NCBI GenBank assembly: GCA_963697355.1
Contig: CAVONV010000025.1
Span: 62,001-126,000, forward strand
Direction: 5' to 3'
Source: CAVONV01 sp963697355
GTDB taxonomy: Bacteria > Acidobacteriota > Vicinamibacteria > Marinacidobacterales > DATDRI01
Length of the DNA stretch: 64,000 nucleotides
Made by a program: the position numbers and the translations under genes. Of the stretch, positions 17,172 to 25,962 are shown piece by piece. The notes beneath the pieces are model-generated. The model had not been told where the DNA came from, did no database searches, and saw only the letters and a program-made list of their open reading frames with translations. Position 1 is the stretch's first letter. Each line of letters opens with the position of its first letter.

Positions 17172-20100
17172 ATGTCGTTTTTTCGTCGAACAGCACTTCT
17201 GAGCGCCGCAGGTGTGCTTTTCCTGCTGGCGGTGACGACCGCCGGTGCTCAAACCAAGCTATTGCGTTTCCCGGACATCCACGGTGACAAAGTCGCGTTC
17301 TGCTACGGTGGAGATATCTGGACGTCGCCGGCTAGTGGCGGTCTCGCCGCAAGGATCACGAGCCACCCAGGCCAGGAAATCTTTCCCAAATTTTCACCCG
17401 ATGGGAAATGGATTGCCTTCACCGGTCAATACGACGGTGACGAGCAAGTCTACGTGGTTCCCGCAACGGGGGGTGTGCCCAAACAGCTCACTTTCTATCC
17501 GGCTCAAGGCCCACTCTCCCCACGGTGGGGCTACGACCACCACGTCGTTGGCTGGACTCCGGACGGTAAATCGGTGGTCTTCCGAGCCCTCAGGGATGCC
17601 GATGGCGGCCGTACACTGAGTGCTCTTTACACCGTGACCGCTACGGGAGGCTTGCCCAGGCTGCTGCCCATGCCCACATCCGGGGCCGGAGACCTCTCGC
17701 CCGATGGCAAGAAGATCGCCTATTCACCTCTTTTCAGGGATTTTCGCACCTGGAAGCGTTATCAAGGAGGTTGGGCGCAAGATCTGTATATCTTCGATTT
17801 GGAAACTAACGCATCGAAGAACTTCACCAACGATCCCCGTAGCGATCGTGACCCCATGTGGATTGGCGACAAGATCTATTTCTCTTCGGATCGAGACGGA
17901 ACGCTGAACCTCTATGCGTATGACATCACCTCCGAGTCGGTCGAGCAGCTCACCCGAAGTACGACCTGGGATGTCCGCTGGCCGAGCTCCGACAACGAGA
18001 GCCGTATCGTCTACGAGACAAACGGTGAGCTTCAGATTTTCGACATCAACTCGGGTCAGGACCAAAAGATCTCCATCAACGTTCCCAATGATGGATTGGC
18101 CATGAGACCCTCGCGTTACCCGGCGGACAAGAACATCGAGGACTTCGAGCTTTCACCAAAGGGCGAGCGGGCGTTGTTCGTTGCTCGAGGCGACATTTTC
18201 ACGGCACCCATCGAAAAGGGTCCGACGCGGAACCTCACGAACTCTTCAAACGCCCACGACAAATGGGCTCGATGGTCTCCTGACGGAAAGAAGATCGCCT
18301 TCATTTCGGACATGACCGGCGAGGACGAGGTCTACGTCATCGATCAAGAGGGTTCGTCCGAACCTGAACAGCTCACGCGAGGCGGGAAAGGTATGCGCTA
18401 CCAACCGGAGTGGTCCCCGGACGGCAAGCGTCTCGCCTTTTCCGACAAGGAGGGAAAGATCTTCGTTCTCACCATCGAGAGCGGAGATCTCGAGGAGATT
18501 GCCGAAGAACAGCAGGGACTCGTGCGTGACTACGTATGGTCGCCTAAAGGCGGATACCTCGCGTTCTCGTTGACCGATCCCACAGGCTATCAGTCGATAT
18601 ACATCTGGAGCACAGCGGACGAACAGTTGCGCCGCGTGACGGGTGGTATGTTCGATGAGTTCAATCCCGCCTGGGATCCGGAAGGTCGTTTTCTCTATTA
18701 CATCTCTCGCCGTGAGTACGCTCCACAGATTAGTGACATCGAATGGAACTACGCCGGGAACCGGAGTCACGGCATCTTTGCGCTGGCACTCCGGAAGGAT
18801 GTCGAGAATCCCTTCCCGCCTGAAAGTGACGAGGTTACTGTCGATGAGGAGAAAGAAGGCGAAGACAAAACAGAAGAAGACAAGAAGGACGAGGCAGAGA
18901 AGACCGAGGACGAGAAGGACGCCATTCAAATCGATTTCGATGGTCTAGCCGGGCGCGCCATCCGGGTACCCATCGAGGCCGACAACTACGGTGGACTTTC
19001 GGCAACAAAAGGGCACATCCTCTATGGCAGCCGAGGTGCTTTCTTTTACGGTCGTGAGAGCTACGCCAAGGCAGCTCTCATGATTTTCAGTCTCGAGGAT
19101 CGAAAAGCCTCTACCGTCACAGAGGACGCTGCCAACTACGCGATCTCGCTCGATGGGTCCAAGGTGCTCGTCCAACAAGGGCGTGACTTCAATCTTTACG
19201 ACGCCAAACCAGACGCCAAGGACAAGAAGACTGTTTCCACTTCGGGGCTCATGGTGGACCGCGTACCGTCTCAGGAATGGCTCGAGATCTTCGATGAAGC
19301 GTGGCGTCAGTACCGCGACTTCTTCTATGTAGAGAATATGCACGGCTACGACTGGGAGGCCTTGCGCGAACAGTATCGCCCCTTGGTGAAACACGTCGCC
19401 CATCGTTCCGACCTCAACTACGTGCTCGGAGAGATGGTAGCTGAGCTCAACATCGGCCACACCTACATCCAGGGCGGCGACTTCGAGATTCCCGATCGCC
19501 CCAAGGTGGGACTGCCAGGGGCTCGTTTCGAGCTCGACGAGGCGGCGGGTCGGTATCGGATCGCCAAGATCTTCGCCGGCCAAAACGAGGAAGAGCGTTA
19601 CCGTTCACCCCTGACCGAGGTGGGCGTCGATGCCAAGGTCGGTGACTATGTTCTCGCCATCGACGGCGTGAACCTCGGAGCCAATGACAACCCTTATCGC
19701 CACCTTCAACACAAGACCCACACCGTCACGTTGACACTGAACGATGAGCCGAAAGATGAGGGCTCCCGAGACGTCACCTATACGCCGATTACGAGCGAGC
19801 AGAGCCTCCTCTACTACAACTGGGTCAAGCACAACCACGACTACGTCAACAGAGTCACCGACGGCCGAGTCGGCTATCTTCACATTCCAGACATGGGCGG
19901 GAACGGTATCCGCGAGTTCATCAAGTGGTACTATCCCCAAATCCGCAAGGAAGGCTTCGTCATCGACGTGCGGAACAACGGTGGTGGGAACGTCTCCCAG
20001 TGGATCATCGAGCGGCTCGACAGCAAGCTGCTGGCGACCTCTTTTGGCAGCATGAGGTCCGATCCAGGTACCTACCCGGCGACCGTCTTTCATGGACCCA

Positions 20101-20471
20101 TGGTTTGCTTGCTCAGTGAAACCTCGGCGTCGGACGGTGACATCTTCCCATATGCCTTCCGCCAGGCGGGTCTCGGTCCGCTGATTGGCAAGCGTTCCTG
20201 GGGTGGCGTGGTCGGTTATTCTCCCCGCGGTCCTTTGCTGGATGGCGGTTTGTCGATAGTGCCCCTTTCAGGTTTCAACGCGCCGGACGGCGAGTGGATC
20301 ATCGAAGGACACGGTGTGGAACCGGACATCGTGGTGGAGAACGATCCAACTTCCGTCAGTGCCGGTAAAGATCCGCAGCTCGACCGAGGTATCGAGGAAG
20401 TCTTGAAGGCGATGAAAGAAAAGCCTATGAAGCTTCCCGCTCGCCCGCCAGATCCAGTGAAGAAGAAGTAG
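17172..20471 (+). CDS. Tricorn-like exported protease (S41 family)
   Basis: 1099 residues after a strong AAGGAGG site. A signal peptide (about 1-26, TTAGA) sends it out of the cytoplasm. Two beta-propellers follow (about 30-330 and 330-560) with WSPDGK-type blades, then a Glu/Lys/Asp-rich acidic linker (about 555-590), a C1-like core, a PDZ domain (GDYVLAIDGVNLGAN) and the C2 catalytic core. The nucleophile is in SETSASDGD. Tricorn degrades oligopeptides released by larger proteases. Here it probably digests peptides in the periplasm. Ends at a clear terminator. Confidence 0.93.
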   Translation: MSFFRRTALLSAAGVLFLLAVTTAGAQTKLLRFPDIHGDKVAFCYGGDIWTSPASGGLAARITSHPGQEIFPKFSPDGKWIAFTGQYDGDEQVYVVPATGGVPKQLTFYPAQGPLSPRWGYDHHVVGWTPDGKSVVFRALRDADGGRTLSALYTVTATGGLPRLLPMPTSGAGDLSPDGKKIAYSPLFRDFRTWKRYQGGWAQDLYIFDLETNASKNFTNDPRSDRDPMWIGDKIYFSSDRDGTLNLYAYDITSESVEQLTRSTTWDVRWPSSDNESRIVYETNGELQIFDINSGQDQKISINVPNDGLAMRPSRYPADKNIEDFELSPKGERALFVARGDIFTAPIEKGPTRNLTNSSNAHDKWARWSPDGKKIAFISDMTGEDEVYVIDQEGSSEPEQLTRGGKGMRYQPEWSPDGKRLAFSDKEGKIFVLTIESGDLEEIAEEQQGLVRDYVWSPKGGYLAFSLTDPTGYQSIYIWSTADEQLRRVTGGMFDEFNPAWDPEGRFLYYISRREYAPQISDIEWNYAGNRSHGIFALALRKDVENPFPPESDEVTVDEEKEGEDKTEEDKKDEAEKTEDEKDAIQIDFDGLAGRAIRVPIEADNYGGLSATKGHILYGSRGAFFYGRESYAKAALMIFSLEDRKASTVTEDAANYAISLDGSKVLVQQGRDFNLYDAKPDAKDKKTVSTSGLMVDRVPSQEWLEIFDEAWRQYRDFFYVENMHGYDWEALREQYRPLVKHVAHRSDLNYVLGEMVAELNIGHTYIQGGDFEIPDRPKVGLPGARFELDEAAGRYRIAKIFAGQNEEERYRSPLTEVGVDAKVGDYVLAIDGVNLGANDNPYRHLQHKTHTVTLTLNDEPKDEGSRDVTYTPITSEQSLLYYNWVKHNHDYVNRVTDGRVGYLHIPDMGGNGIREFIKWYYPQIRKEGFVIDVRNNGGGNVSQWIIERLDSKLLATSFGSMRSDPGTYPATVFHGPMVCLLSETSASDGDIFPYAFRQAGLGPLIGKRSWGGVVGYSPRGPLLDGGLSIVPLSGFNAPDGEWIIEGHGVEPDIVVENDPTSVSAGKDPQLDRGIEEVLKAMKEKPMKLPARPPDPVKKK

Positions 20472-20481
20472 GGGACTTATC

Positions 20482-20518
20482 GAGCAACCGTGGCGCCATA
20501 TCTTTGCCACGGTTGCTC
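20482..20518 (+). terminator. Terminator after tricorn gene
   Basis: A perfect 13-base stem (GAGCAACCGTGGC with GCCACGGTTGCTC) encloses an 11-base loop, 10 bp after the stop. The T-run is short, so termination may be partial. Confidence 0.75.
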
Positions 20519-20529
20519 GTTCGTCCCAG

Positions 20530-20561
20530 AATTCAAGAACTCGAGAACTCAAGCACTCAAG
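20530..20561. repeat. Octamer tract next to toxin-antitoxin promoter
   Basis: Four units (AATTCAAG, AACTCGAG, AACTCAAG, CACTCAAG) end four bases before the -35 element of the downstream promoter. Confidence 0.75.
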
Positions 20562-20565
20562 AAGG

Positions 20566-20594
20566 TTGAAACGAATCTAATTGCCCAGTAGAAT
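20566..20594 (+). promoter_or_regulatory. Sigma70-type promoter, likely leaderless transcript
   Basis: TTGAAA (20566-20571), a 17-base spacer and TAGAAT (20589-20594) form a near-ideal vegetative promoter. The ATG of the Xre gene is at 20601, six bases after the -10, so transcription would start at or next to the start codon. No ribosome site precedes the ATG, which agrees with a leaderless mRNA. Confidence 0.65.
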
Positions 20595-20600
20595 ATTATC

Positions 20601-21122
20601 ATGGGTGATAATAATGGCGGCGGGGAGGCCACCATTCTCGGGCATCGAATCCGGCAGCTTCGAAGAGATCGCGGCTGGTCGCTTGCCGAGCTCGCGCAGC
20701 GGGCAGGAACGAGTGCCCCAACGATCCACCGCTACGAGGGAGGCTGGGACCGCTTCGAGCTAACGACGTTGAAGAAGATTGGGGCAGCGCTCGGGGTACG
20801 AGTGGAGGTGCGACTCGTCGAGACAGCGGGACCCCGACGCGCGCGCGGCCCGCACTCAACGCGCCAGGTCGTGAGGACCATTGCGGACCTTTTCTGGGAC
20901 CATGACCTTGTGGAAGAGGATCTTCACCAGTACGCGGAGTGGGTTCTGGAACGAGTGCTCGTTTTCGGCGGCCGGAAGGAAGTGGAGGTCGCCCGCGAGT
21001 TCTTCGGTGACACCGCTATCCGTAAGACGCTGAAACGACGCGGCGTCGACGACAGAACGCGCAACTACTGGAGACTCATCCTGGGAGAGGAGCGTCATGC
21101 ATCCGAAGGTGCTCGACCCTGA
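20601..21122 (+). CDS. Xre-family HTH protein, putative antitoxin
   Basis: 173 residues. An Xre/Cro helix-turn-helix spans about 12-66 (IRQLRRDRGWSLAELAQRAG, then APTIHRYEGG). The C-terminal part (WDHDLVEEDLHQYAEWVLER to the end) is a helical domain of unknown function, perhaps for toxin binding. Its end overlaps the next gene by 26 bp, and that gene encodes an AbiEii-type nucleotidyltransferase toxin, so this should be the antitoxin and autorepressor (inference from pairing). Confidence 0.8.
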   Translation: MGDNNGGGEATILGHRIRQLRRDRGWSLAELAQRAGTSAPTIHRYEGGWDRFELTTLKKIGAALGVRVEVRLVETAGPRRARGPHSTRQVVRTIADLFWDHDLVEEDLHQYAEWVLERVLVFGGRKEVEVAREFFGDTAIRKTLKRRGVDDRTRNYWRLILGEERHASEGARP

Positions 21123-21711
21123 CGCGTGGAGGCTCGTACGTCGGCTGGTCTCTGCGGGGGTGCCCACCGGCTGGATATTGGCCGGCGGTACCGGACTGGC
21201 CCTGCAAATCGGCCATCGCTACTCAGACGATCTCGACTTCTTCCGTTTCGAGACGTTCGAAGTTTCTGATCTGATCCGGGACCTCTCCCTGATCGGAACC
21301 ACCTCGGTACAGAGCCGTGCCAAGGACACACTTCACGCCGTGGTCGAGGGGATTCGGCTGAGCTTTCTGCAGGCCGAGGCCCCGCTGCTGTTCGACGGAA
21401 TCGCTTACCGAGGGATCAAGGTTGCCGACCCGCAGGACATCGCGGTCATGAAGATCGTTGCCATCGGTGGCCGGGGCAGCCGCAAGGACTTCGTCGACCT
21501 CTATTTCTACCTTCGTGGCGGGGGTTCGCTAGAGACCGTGTTCAAGCTCCTGCGTCGCCGGTTCACCCGCGTCGACTACAACGAGTACCACTTGCTTAAA
21601 TCTCTTGTGTTTTTCGACGACGCTGAAACGGAGCCGATGCCCCGCATGCTGCGCGAGGTCGCCTGGGACGACGTAAAGAAGACGATCGTCGCCGAGGTCC
21701 GTCGTCTGTAA
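21097..21711 (+). CDS. AbiEii/AbiGii-type nucleotidyltransferase toxin
   Basis: 204 residues. The DUF1814 nucleotidyltransferase motifs are present: GWILAGGTGLALQIGHR with residues G30-G33, the acidic metal site SDDLDFF (about Asp44-Asp47), and a later KIVAIGGRGSRKDFVDLYF. AbiEii/MenT toxins transfer nucleotides to tRNA acceptor ends, blocking translation. The start overlaps the Xre gene, as expected for a co-regulated toxin-antitoxin pair; no recombination marks are visible around it. Confidence 0.85.
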   Translation: MHPKVLDPDAWRLVRRLVSAGVPTGWILAGGTGLALQIGHRYSDDLDFFRFETFEVSDLIRDLSLIGTTSVQSRAKDTLHAVVEGIRLSFLQAEAPLLFDGIAYRGIKVADPQDIAVMKIVAIGGRGSRKDFVDLYFYLRGGGSLETVFKLLRRRFTRVDYNEYHLLKSLVFFDDAETEPMPRMLREVAWDDVKKTIVAEVRRL

Positions 21712-21788
21712 GAATATTCCTGAAAGTGCGTCGCTCAGGAACCTGTCCACGTGATCATGGCGCGAGCATCCGTTGACCTCGGTGAGGT

Positions 21789-23162
21789 CTAGCCAAGAAC
21801 CACGGGCTTGTACGCGACCATCGTTGCGAGATCGTGGCGTGCCTGAGCGCTGGGGTGAGTGAAGTCCAGATCCATGTAGAACTCGGCCCGGTCCACGACC
21901 TCTCCCGTCAAGATGCTGGCAACGATGAGACCGTAGAGGTCTGTGCCCGCGAACACCCAAAAAAGAATCGGCACCACGAATCCCGTGAGAATTCTCAGCG
22001 AGAACAACCACTGGCGTTGACGCGTCTTCTTGTGGATCCTCGGTAGCCCACGGAGCAGATAGAGGACGAGTTTCACCGCACCCAAGGCAAAGAGGAGCCA
22101 GGGGTGTTGAGTGAAGACACCGACCAGGTAGACACCGGTGAGAAGCACCGAAGCGCTGTCGAGTCCCTTCGTCGATAGGCTGGTGTCGAGCTGATACACC
22201 TTGTCCATGGCAAACAAGGCGGCGAAGCCCGAAGCCGCCACCAGAGAACCGATGAGCCTATCGAAGGGGGCAAAGTTGAAGAAGTACAAAGCCCCGCCGA
22301 AGAATGTTGAGAACAACAGGATCTCGCGACTCACCCACGATCGCCGCCAATTGAAGATGGCCCGATAGAACCGCGTCGGTTTTCCGAGGTGAACCGTGGA
22401 GAGTCCCATGGCAGCGACCCCGGCCAGGGCAAAGGGAATGAGAGGAACGGGAATCGTGGCGACGATCCACGAATGAAAAAGCGCCACCAGGACCGCCGCC
22501 GTCAAGGTGAACAGGAGCAACGGCCATTCACTAGATAGCGACACCTTCGACTTCAGCCCTGAAAAGGAACCGTTCGCTTCATGGGGAAGCTCGTTGAGAT
22601 CATAGCTGTGATGCATTTGAGGAGGACGTGTCCCTCTCCTCAAAGGCTCGATGTGAATTGCCGGTATGATCCTTTTTTTCCAGAATCCGGGGATGTCGAC
22701 CTGTTCCTTGGCATCTTCTTTCGAGTAGTCTTCGAATCGAAGTGCGGCCGTCGGGCAGGCCGTCGTACAGGCCGGGTCCAGGTCTTCTTTCAATCGGTGT
22801 GAACAAAAGGTGCATTTTTCGACGACGCCCGTGGTGGCATTGAACTTGGGGGCATCGTAAGGGCAGACCCATTGGCAATACTTGCAGCCCATACAAAGCG
22901 AAGGGTTGATAGTAACGGCTCCCGTCCTTTCGTCTTTGCTGTAAGCGAGAGCCGGGCATTTTTCCTTGCAGGGGGCGTCGAGACAATGGTTGCAGGCCAG
23001 CGAGAGCGAAAAGAGTGGAATGCCGGGCAGTCGCGATTCGTTGAAGGTGACGACCTGGCGCCAGCTCATGCCGGGTGGAAGCTCGTTTTCGATCTTGCAG
23101 GCAATCTCACAGGCGTCGCAGCCTGTGCAGCGGTTGAGGTCGAAAACGAAAGCCTTTTGCAC
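21789..23162 (-). CDS. Fused DmsB-DmsC: 4Fe-4S electron transfer and membrane anchor subunit
   Basis: About 457 residues from a GTG at 23162, directly after the stop of the molybdopterin gene. The N-terminal ~190 residues form a four-cluster ferredoxin-like subunit: NRCTGCDACEIACK, CNHCLDAPCKEKCP, CMGCKYCQWVCPYDAPKF and KCTFCSHR with CTTACPTAA. From about 220 on there are eight or so membrane helices of the DmsC type. Fusing both carries electrons between quinol and the molybdoenzyme. The catalytic partner next door is frameshifted, so function depends on that defect being real. Confidence 0.85.
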   Translation of the reverse strand: MQKAFVFDLNRCTGCDACEIACKIENELPPGMSWRQVVTFNESRLPGIPLFSLSLACNHCLDAPCKEKCPALAYSKDERTGAVTINPSLCMGCKYCQWVCPYDAPKFNATTGVVEKCTFCSHRLKEDLDPACTTACPTAALRFEDYSKEDAKEQVDIPGFWKKRIIPAIHIEPLRRGTRPPQMHHSYDLNELPHEANGSFSGLKSKVSLSSEWPLLLFTLTAAVLVALFHSWIVATIPVPLIPFALAGVAAMGLSTVHLGKPTRFYRAIFNWRRSWVSREILLFSTFFGGALYFFNFAPFDRLIGSLVAASGFAALFAMDKVYQLDTSLSTKGLDSASVLLTGVYLVGVFTQHPWLLFALGAVKLVLYLLRGLPRIHKKTRQRQWLFSLRILTGFVVPILFWVFAGTDLYGLIVASILTGEVVDRAEFYMDLDFTHPSAQARHDLATMVAYKPVVLG

Positions 23163-23164
23163 GC

Positions 23165-25208
23165 CTAGAGTCTCTCGATGTCGACAAGGTTCTCGTGGAA
23201 GGCTGCACCATGACCCATGTCGGTCTCTCGGCCCTCCGAGAGGAAGTTCACCGTACCGCCGTCGGGGATCCACCAACCGTTGGGGACAACCAAGCACCCT
23301 CTTTTGAGACCGTAATCGAATCGAGCCTCGAGCTTCAGTTCGCCGCGATCATTGAAGACACGAATCCGATCTCCTTCTTGGATGCCCTTTTCGCGGGCAT
23401 CGGCAGGATGGACCGTCGCCGAGAACTTGGGGCTCACATCACGGATCATTTCCAAGTTGTGAAATTGAGAATGGATGTTGTTCTTTGTCGTGGGAGTCAT
23501 GAGATAGAAGCGGTACTTGCCGTTGGTTCGTATCGACTCGATAGGCTCGTGGTAAGCGGGTAGAGTGTCGGTCTCCCAACGGGCAGCCGCCTCATGCGAG
23601 AGAATCTCAATCTTTCCCGATGGCGTTGGAAAATCGGTGTTGCACCAAGCCACCTCCTCACGAGATGGAGACAAGATGGGGCCTTTCCTGAGCTTGTCGA
23701 GCGTCAACTCGGGGAAGGGCTCGAGGTGTTCTTCCAGGAAGGCATCGATGGCCTCGTCCGAAGATTCCGGTAGTTGTTCCGCGATCTGATCCTTTGGCAG
23801 GCCCAGACGCTCGGCGAGCAAACGATAGATCTCCGTTTCCGGCTTGACCTCCCCCGGTGGGTCGATCACCTTTTGTTTGATCTGGATGTAGTCGTGCCAA
23901 TAAGCATTGATCACATCCGTTTGTTCGAACATCGTTTTGGCCGGGAGAATGATGTCGGCCTCCCGAGCCGTATCGGTCATGAACTGCTCGACCACGACGC
24001 GGAAATCGAGCGCGACGGATGGACTCCAATACTGTGTGTGTTTCTGGATTCTGAGTGACGGGATTCCCTCGCTCGACCCACAGCATCTTGAGCGGCGGGT
24101 CGACTTGATTCTGCATGTCCTTGCCGAGTCGGGCCGTGGAAACGGATATGCGTGCTACGCCGTCGGGCCTTTCCGGCGGATAAAAAGCAACAGGGTCTTT
24201 GACGTCATCGAAGATATGGCTCGCCAGGTTGGCATATTTCCATCCCGAGCCGGGCTTGCCGATGTTTCCTGTGACGGCAAGGAGAGACAGAATCGCCCGC
24301 ATTGTTTGTCCGCTGTTGGAGTAGCGCTGCATCCCGAATCCCGCGCAGATCGTCATGGGCTTGGTCCTGCCCATGTCTTCGGCGAGACGTCGGATGTACT
24401 CCACGGGAACGTCGGTGATCTCCGAGGCTTTCTCGGGCGTGAAGTCTCTGACGCTTTCTTCGAGCTCGGCGAATCCGAGGACATGTTGGTCGATGAACGA
24501 GCGGTCGGTGTTTCCGTTCTTGATGAGAAGGTGAGCTATGGCTAGAGCGAGCGCACCGTCGGTCCCCGGCCGTGGCTGAACGAGAAGATGAGCACGTTCC
24601 GCGGTCTGTGTTCGTCGCGGATCAATGACGACGAGCTGGGCTCCTTTTTCGAGCGCTTGGTCGATGAAGACGGTTTGATGGATGTTGGTCTCGGCGGCGT
24701 TCTTTCCCCACATGACGATGAGCTGAGCATTGGCCAAGTCCCAAGGCGCGGAGTGCCGGTTGTCGCCCAAAGTCAATCGAGTCGCCTCGAGGCCGGCGGG
24801 CCAGCAGAGATCGCCGTAGGTCGTCGTGTAGCCTCCGAAGAGACGCCAGAAACGGTGAGAGACGCGATTCAGAATGCCTTTGGTGCCACTTCCTTCATAG
24901 AAAAAGACGCTTTGTGGGCCGTACTCGGTTCGGTATTGGTCGAGCCTTTCGGCAATCGTACCCAGGACCTCGTCCCAAGAGACGGTGTCAAAGTCGTCCG
25001 TTCCGGGGCGACGACGCAAGGGGTGAAGAAGGCGGTCAGGAGAATGGACCCGCTCCACGTAGCTCAGTCCTTTCAAGCACGGTCCCTCGACCGTCGCCCG
25101 GTTCTCGGGATGGGTCTCGAGTTTGCGGATCCGGCCGTTCTCGACGTGAACGCGCATGCTACAAGTGCTGTAACAATTCCGTGGGCAGGATGTGACGAAT
25201 GACGCCAT
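23165..25208 (-). pseudogene. Molybdopterin oxidoreductase (DMSO reductase family), frameshifted
   Basis: ATG 25208 gives the N-terminal FeS motif CPRNCYSTC plus C at PCLKG, then GDLCWPAGLEA, MWGKNAAETN, VIDPRRTQTAE and RPGTDGALALAIAHLL. The frame breaks near 24010-24017: after VLESIR one extra base (CGTCGCG instead of CGTGCG) puts the remainder (ALDFRVVVEQFMTDTAREAD) into another frame, which runs on to a stop at 23165. Repairing one base gives ~680 residues, a full-length family member. Substrate is not predictable; the fused B-C subunit follows. It is either a genuine pseudogene or a base error. Confidence 0.8.
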
Positions 25209-25265
25209 GGGACGTTATTGTATACGCGGAATGTTCTCATCGGAATTCATGCTATAAAGGTGACC

Positions 25266-25799
25266 ATGGACGCGACATTTCGAGAGAAAGCTCGCCGCAT
25301 CCGGATGCTGTTGACGGATGTGGATGGGGTATTGACGGACGGTACCTTCGAGTATGGCGGGGCCGAGGAGACCAAGCGATTCCATTCCCGAGATGGAGTC
25401 GGGATCGTCCTTGCAAGACGCGCCGGCTTGAAAGTGGGCGTGATCTCGGGGCGGGAGTCTTCGGCGGTGATCGCACGGGCTCGTCAGCTCCAGATGGATT
25501 TCGTCAGGTTGGGTGTGATCGATAAGGTCCCGGCATTGGAAGAAGCCCTCGAGCAAGAAGGCCTCACCGAAGAACAAGTGGTGTTCATCGGAGACGATCT
25601 GCCGGATCTGCCTATTCTGCTGCGCGTGGGTCTGTCCATCGCCGTATCCGATGCCCACGAAGAAGTTCGAACCCGGGTGGACTATGTCACACGTGCTCGA
25701 GGCGGGTACGGTGCGGTCCGCGAGGCCATCGACCAAATACTCTTGGCGAAGGGGCTGTTGGAGGACATCGTCAACGGCTACCTCCCCTCACCGTCGTGA
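25266..25799 (+). CDS. kdsC: KdsC-type Kdo 8-phosphate phosphatase (HAD family)
   Basis: 177 residues from ATG 25266 after AAGGTG. The HAD nucleophile motif is TDVDGVLTDG with Asp18 and Asp20; later come GVISGRESSAV, KVPALEEAL and the metal-binding GDDLPDLP. Size and motifs fit KdsC, which dephosphorylates Kdo-8-phosphate for LPS synthesis. No kdsA, kdsB or kdsD is next to it. It is divergent from the molybdopterin gene with 57 bp between the start codons. Confidence 0.85.
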   Translation: MDATFREKARRIRMLLTDVDGVLTDGTFEYGGAEETKRFHSRDGVGIVLARRAGLKVGVISGRESSAVIARARQLQMDFVRLGVIDKVPALEEALEQEGLTEEQVVFIGDDLPDLPILLRVGLSIAVSDAHEEVRTRVDYVTRARGGYGAVREAIDQILLAKGLLEDIVNGYLPSPS

Positions 25800-25962
25800 C
25801 GGTTTGTGTGGCTGGTTCGTCACATATCCAGACAAATGGGTTCGTTTGTCCGAAAGCCGAGGCAGCAACGCCAGATTATCCTGCTGAACTTTCCTGATCA
25901 CCAATGGTTGGGGTAGTATGGTGGGAGACCAAAACGCGGCCAGCGAACGTGATAGAAGGTTG

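Noticed and set aside
20601..21711. Phage-defence island
   Set aside because: Only one toxin-antitoxin pair is present and no other defence genes flank it.
24588..25202. Long antisense frame opposite the molybdopterin gene
   Set aside because: The opposite strand has clear family motifs; this is a codon-bias shadow.
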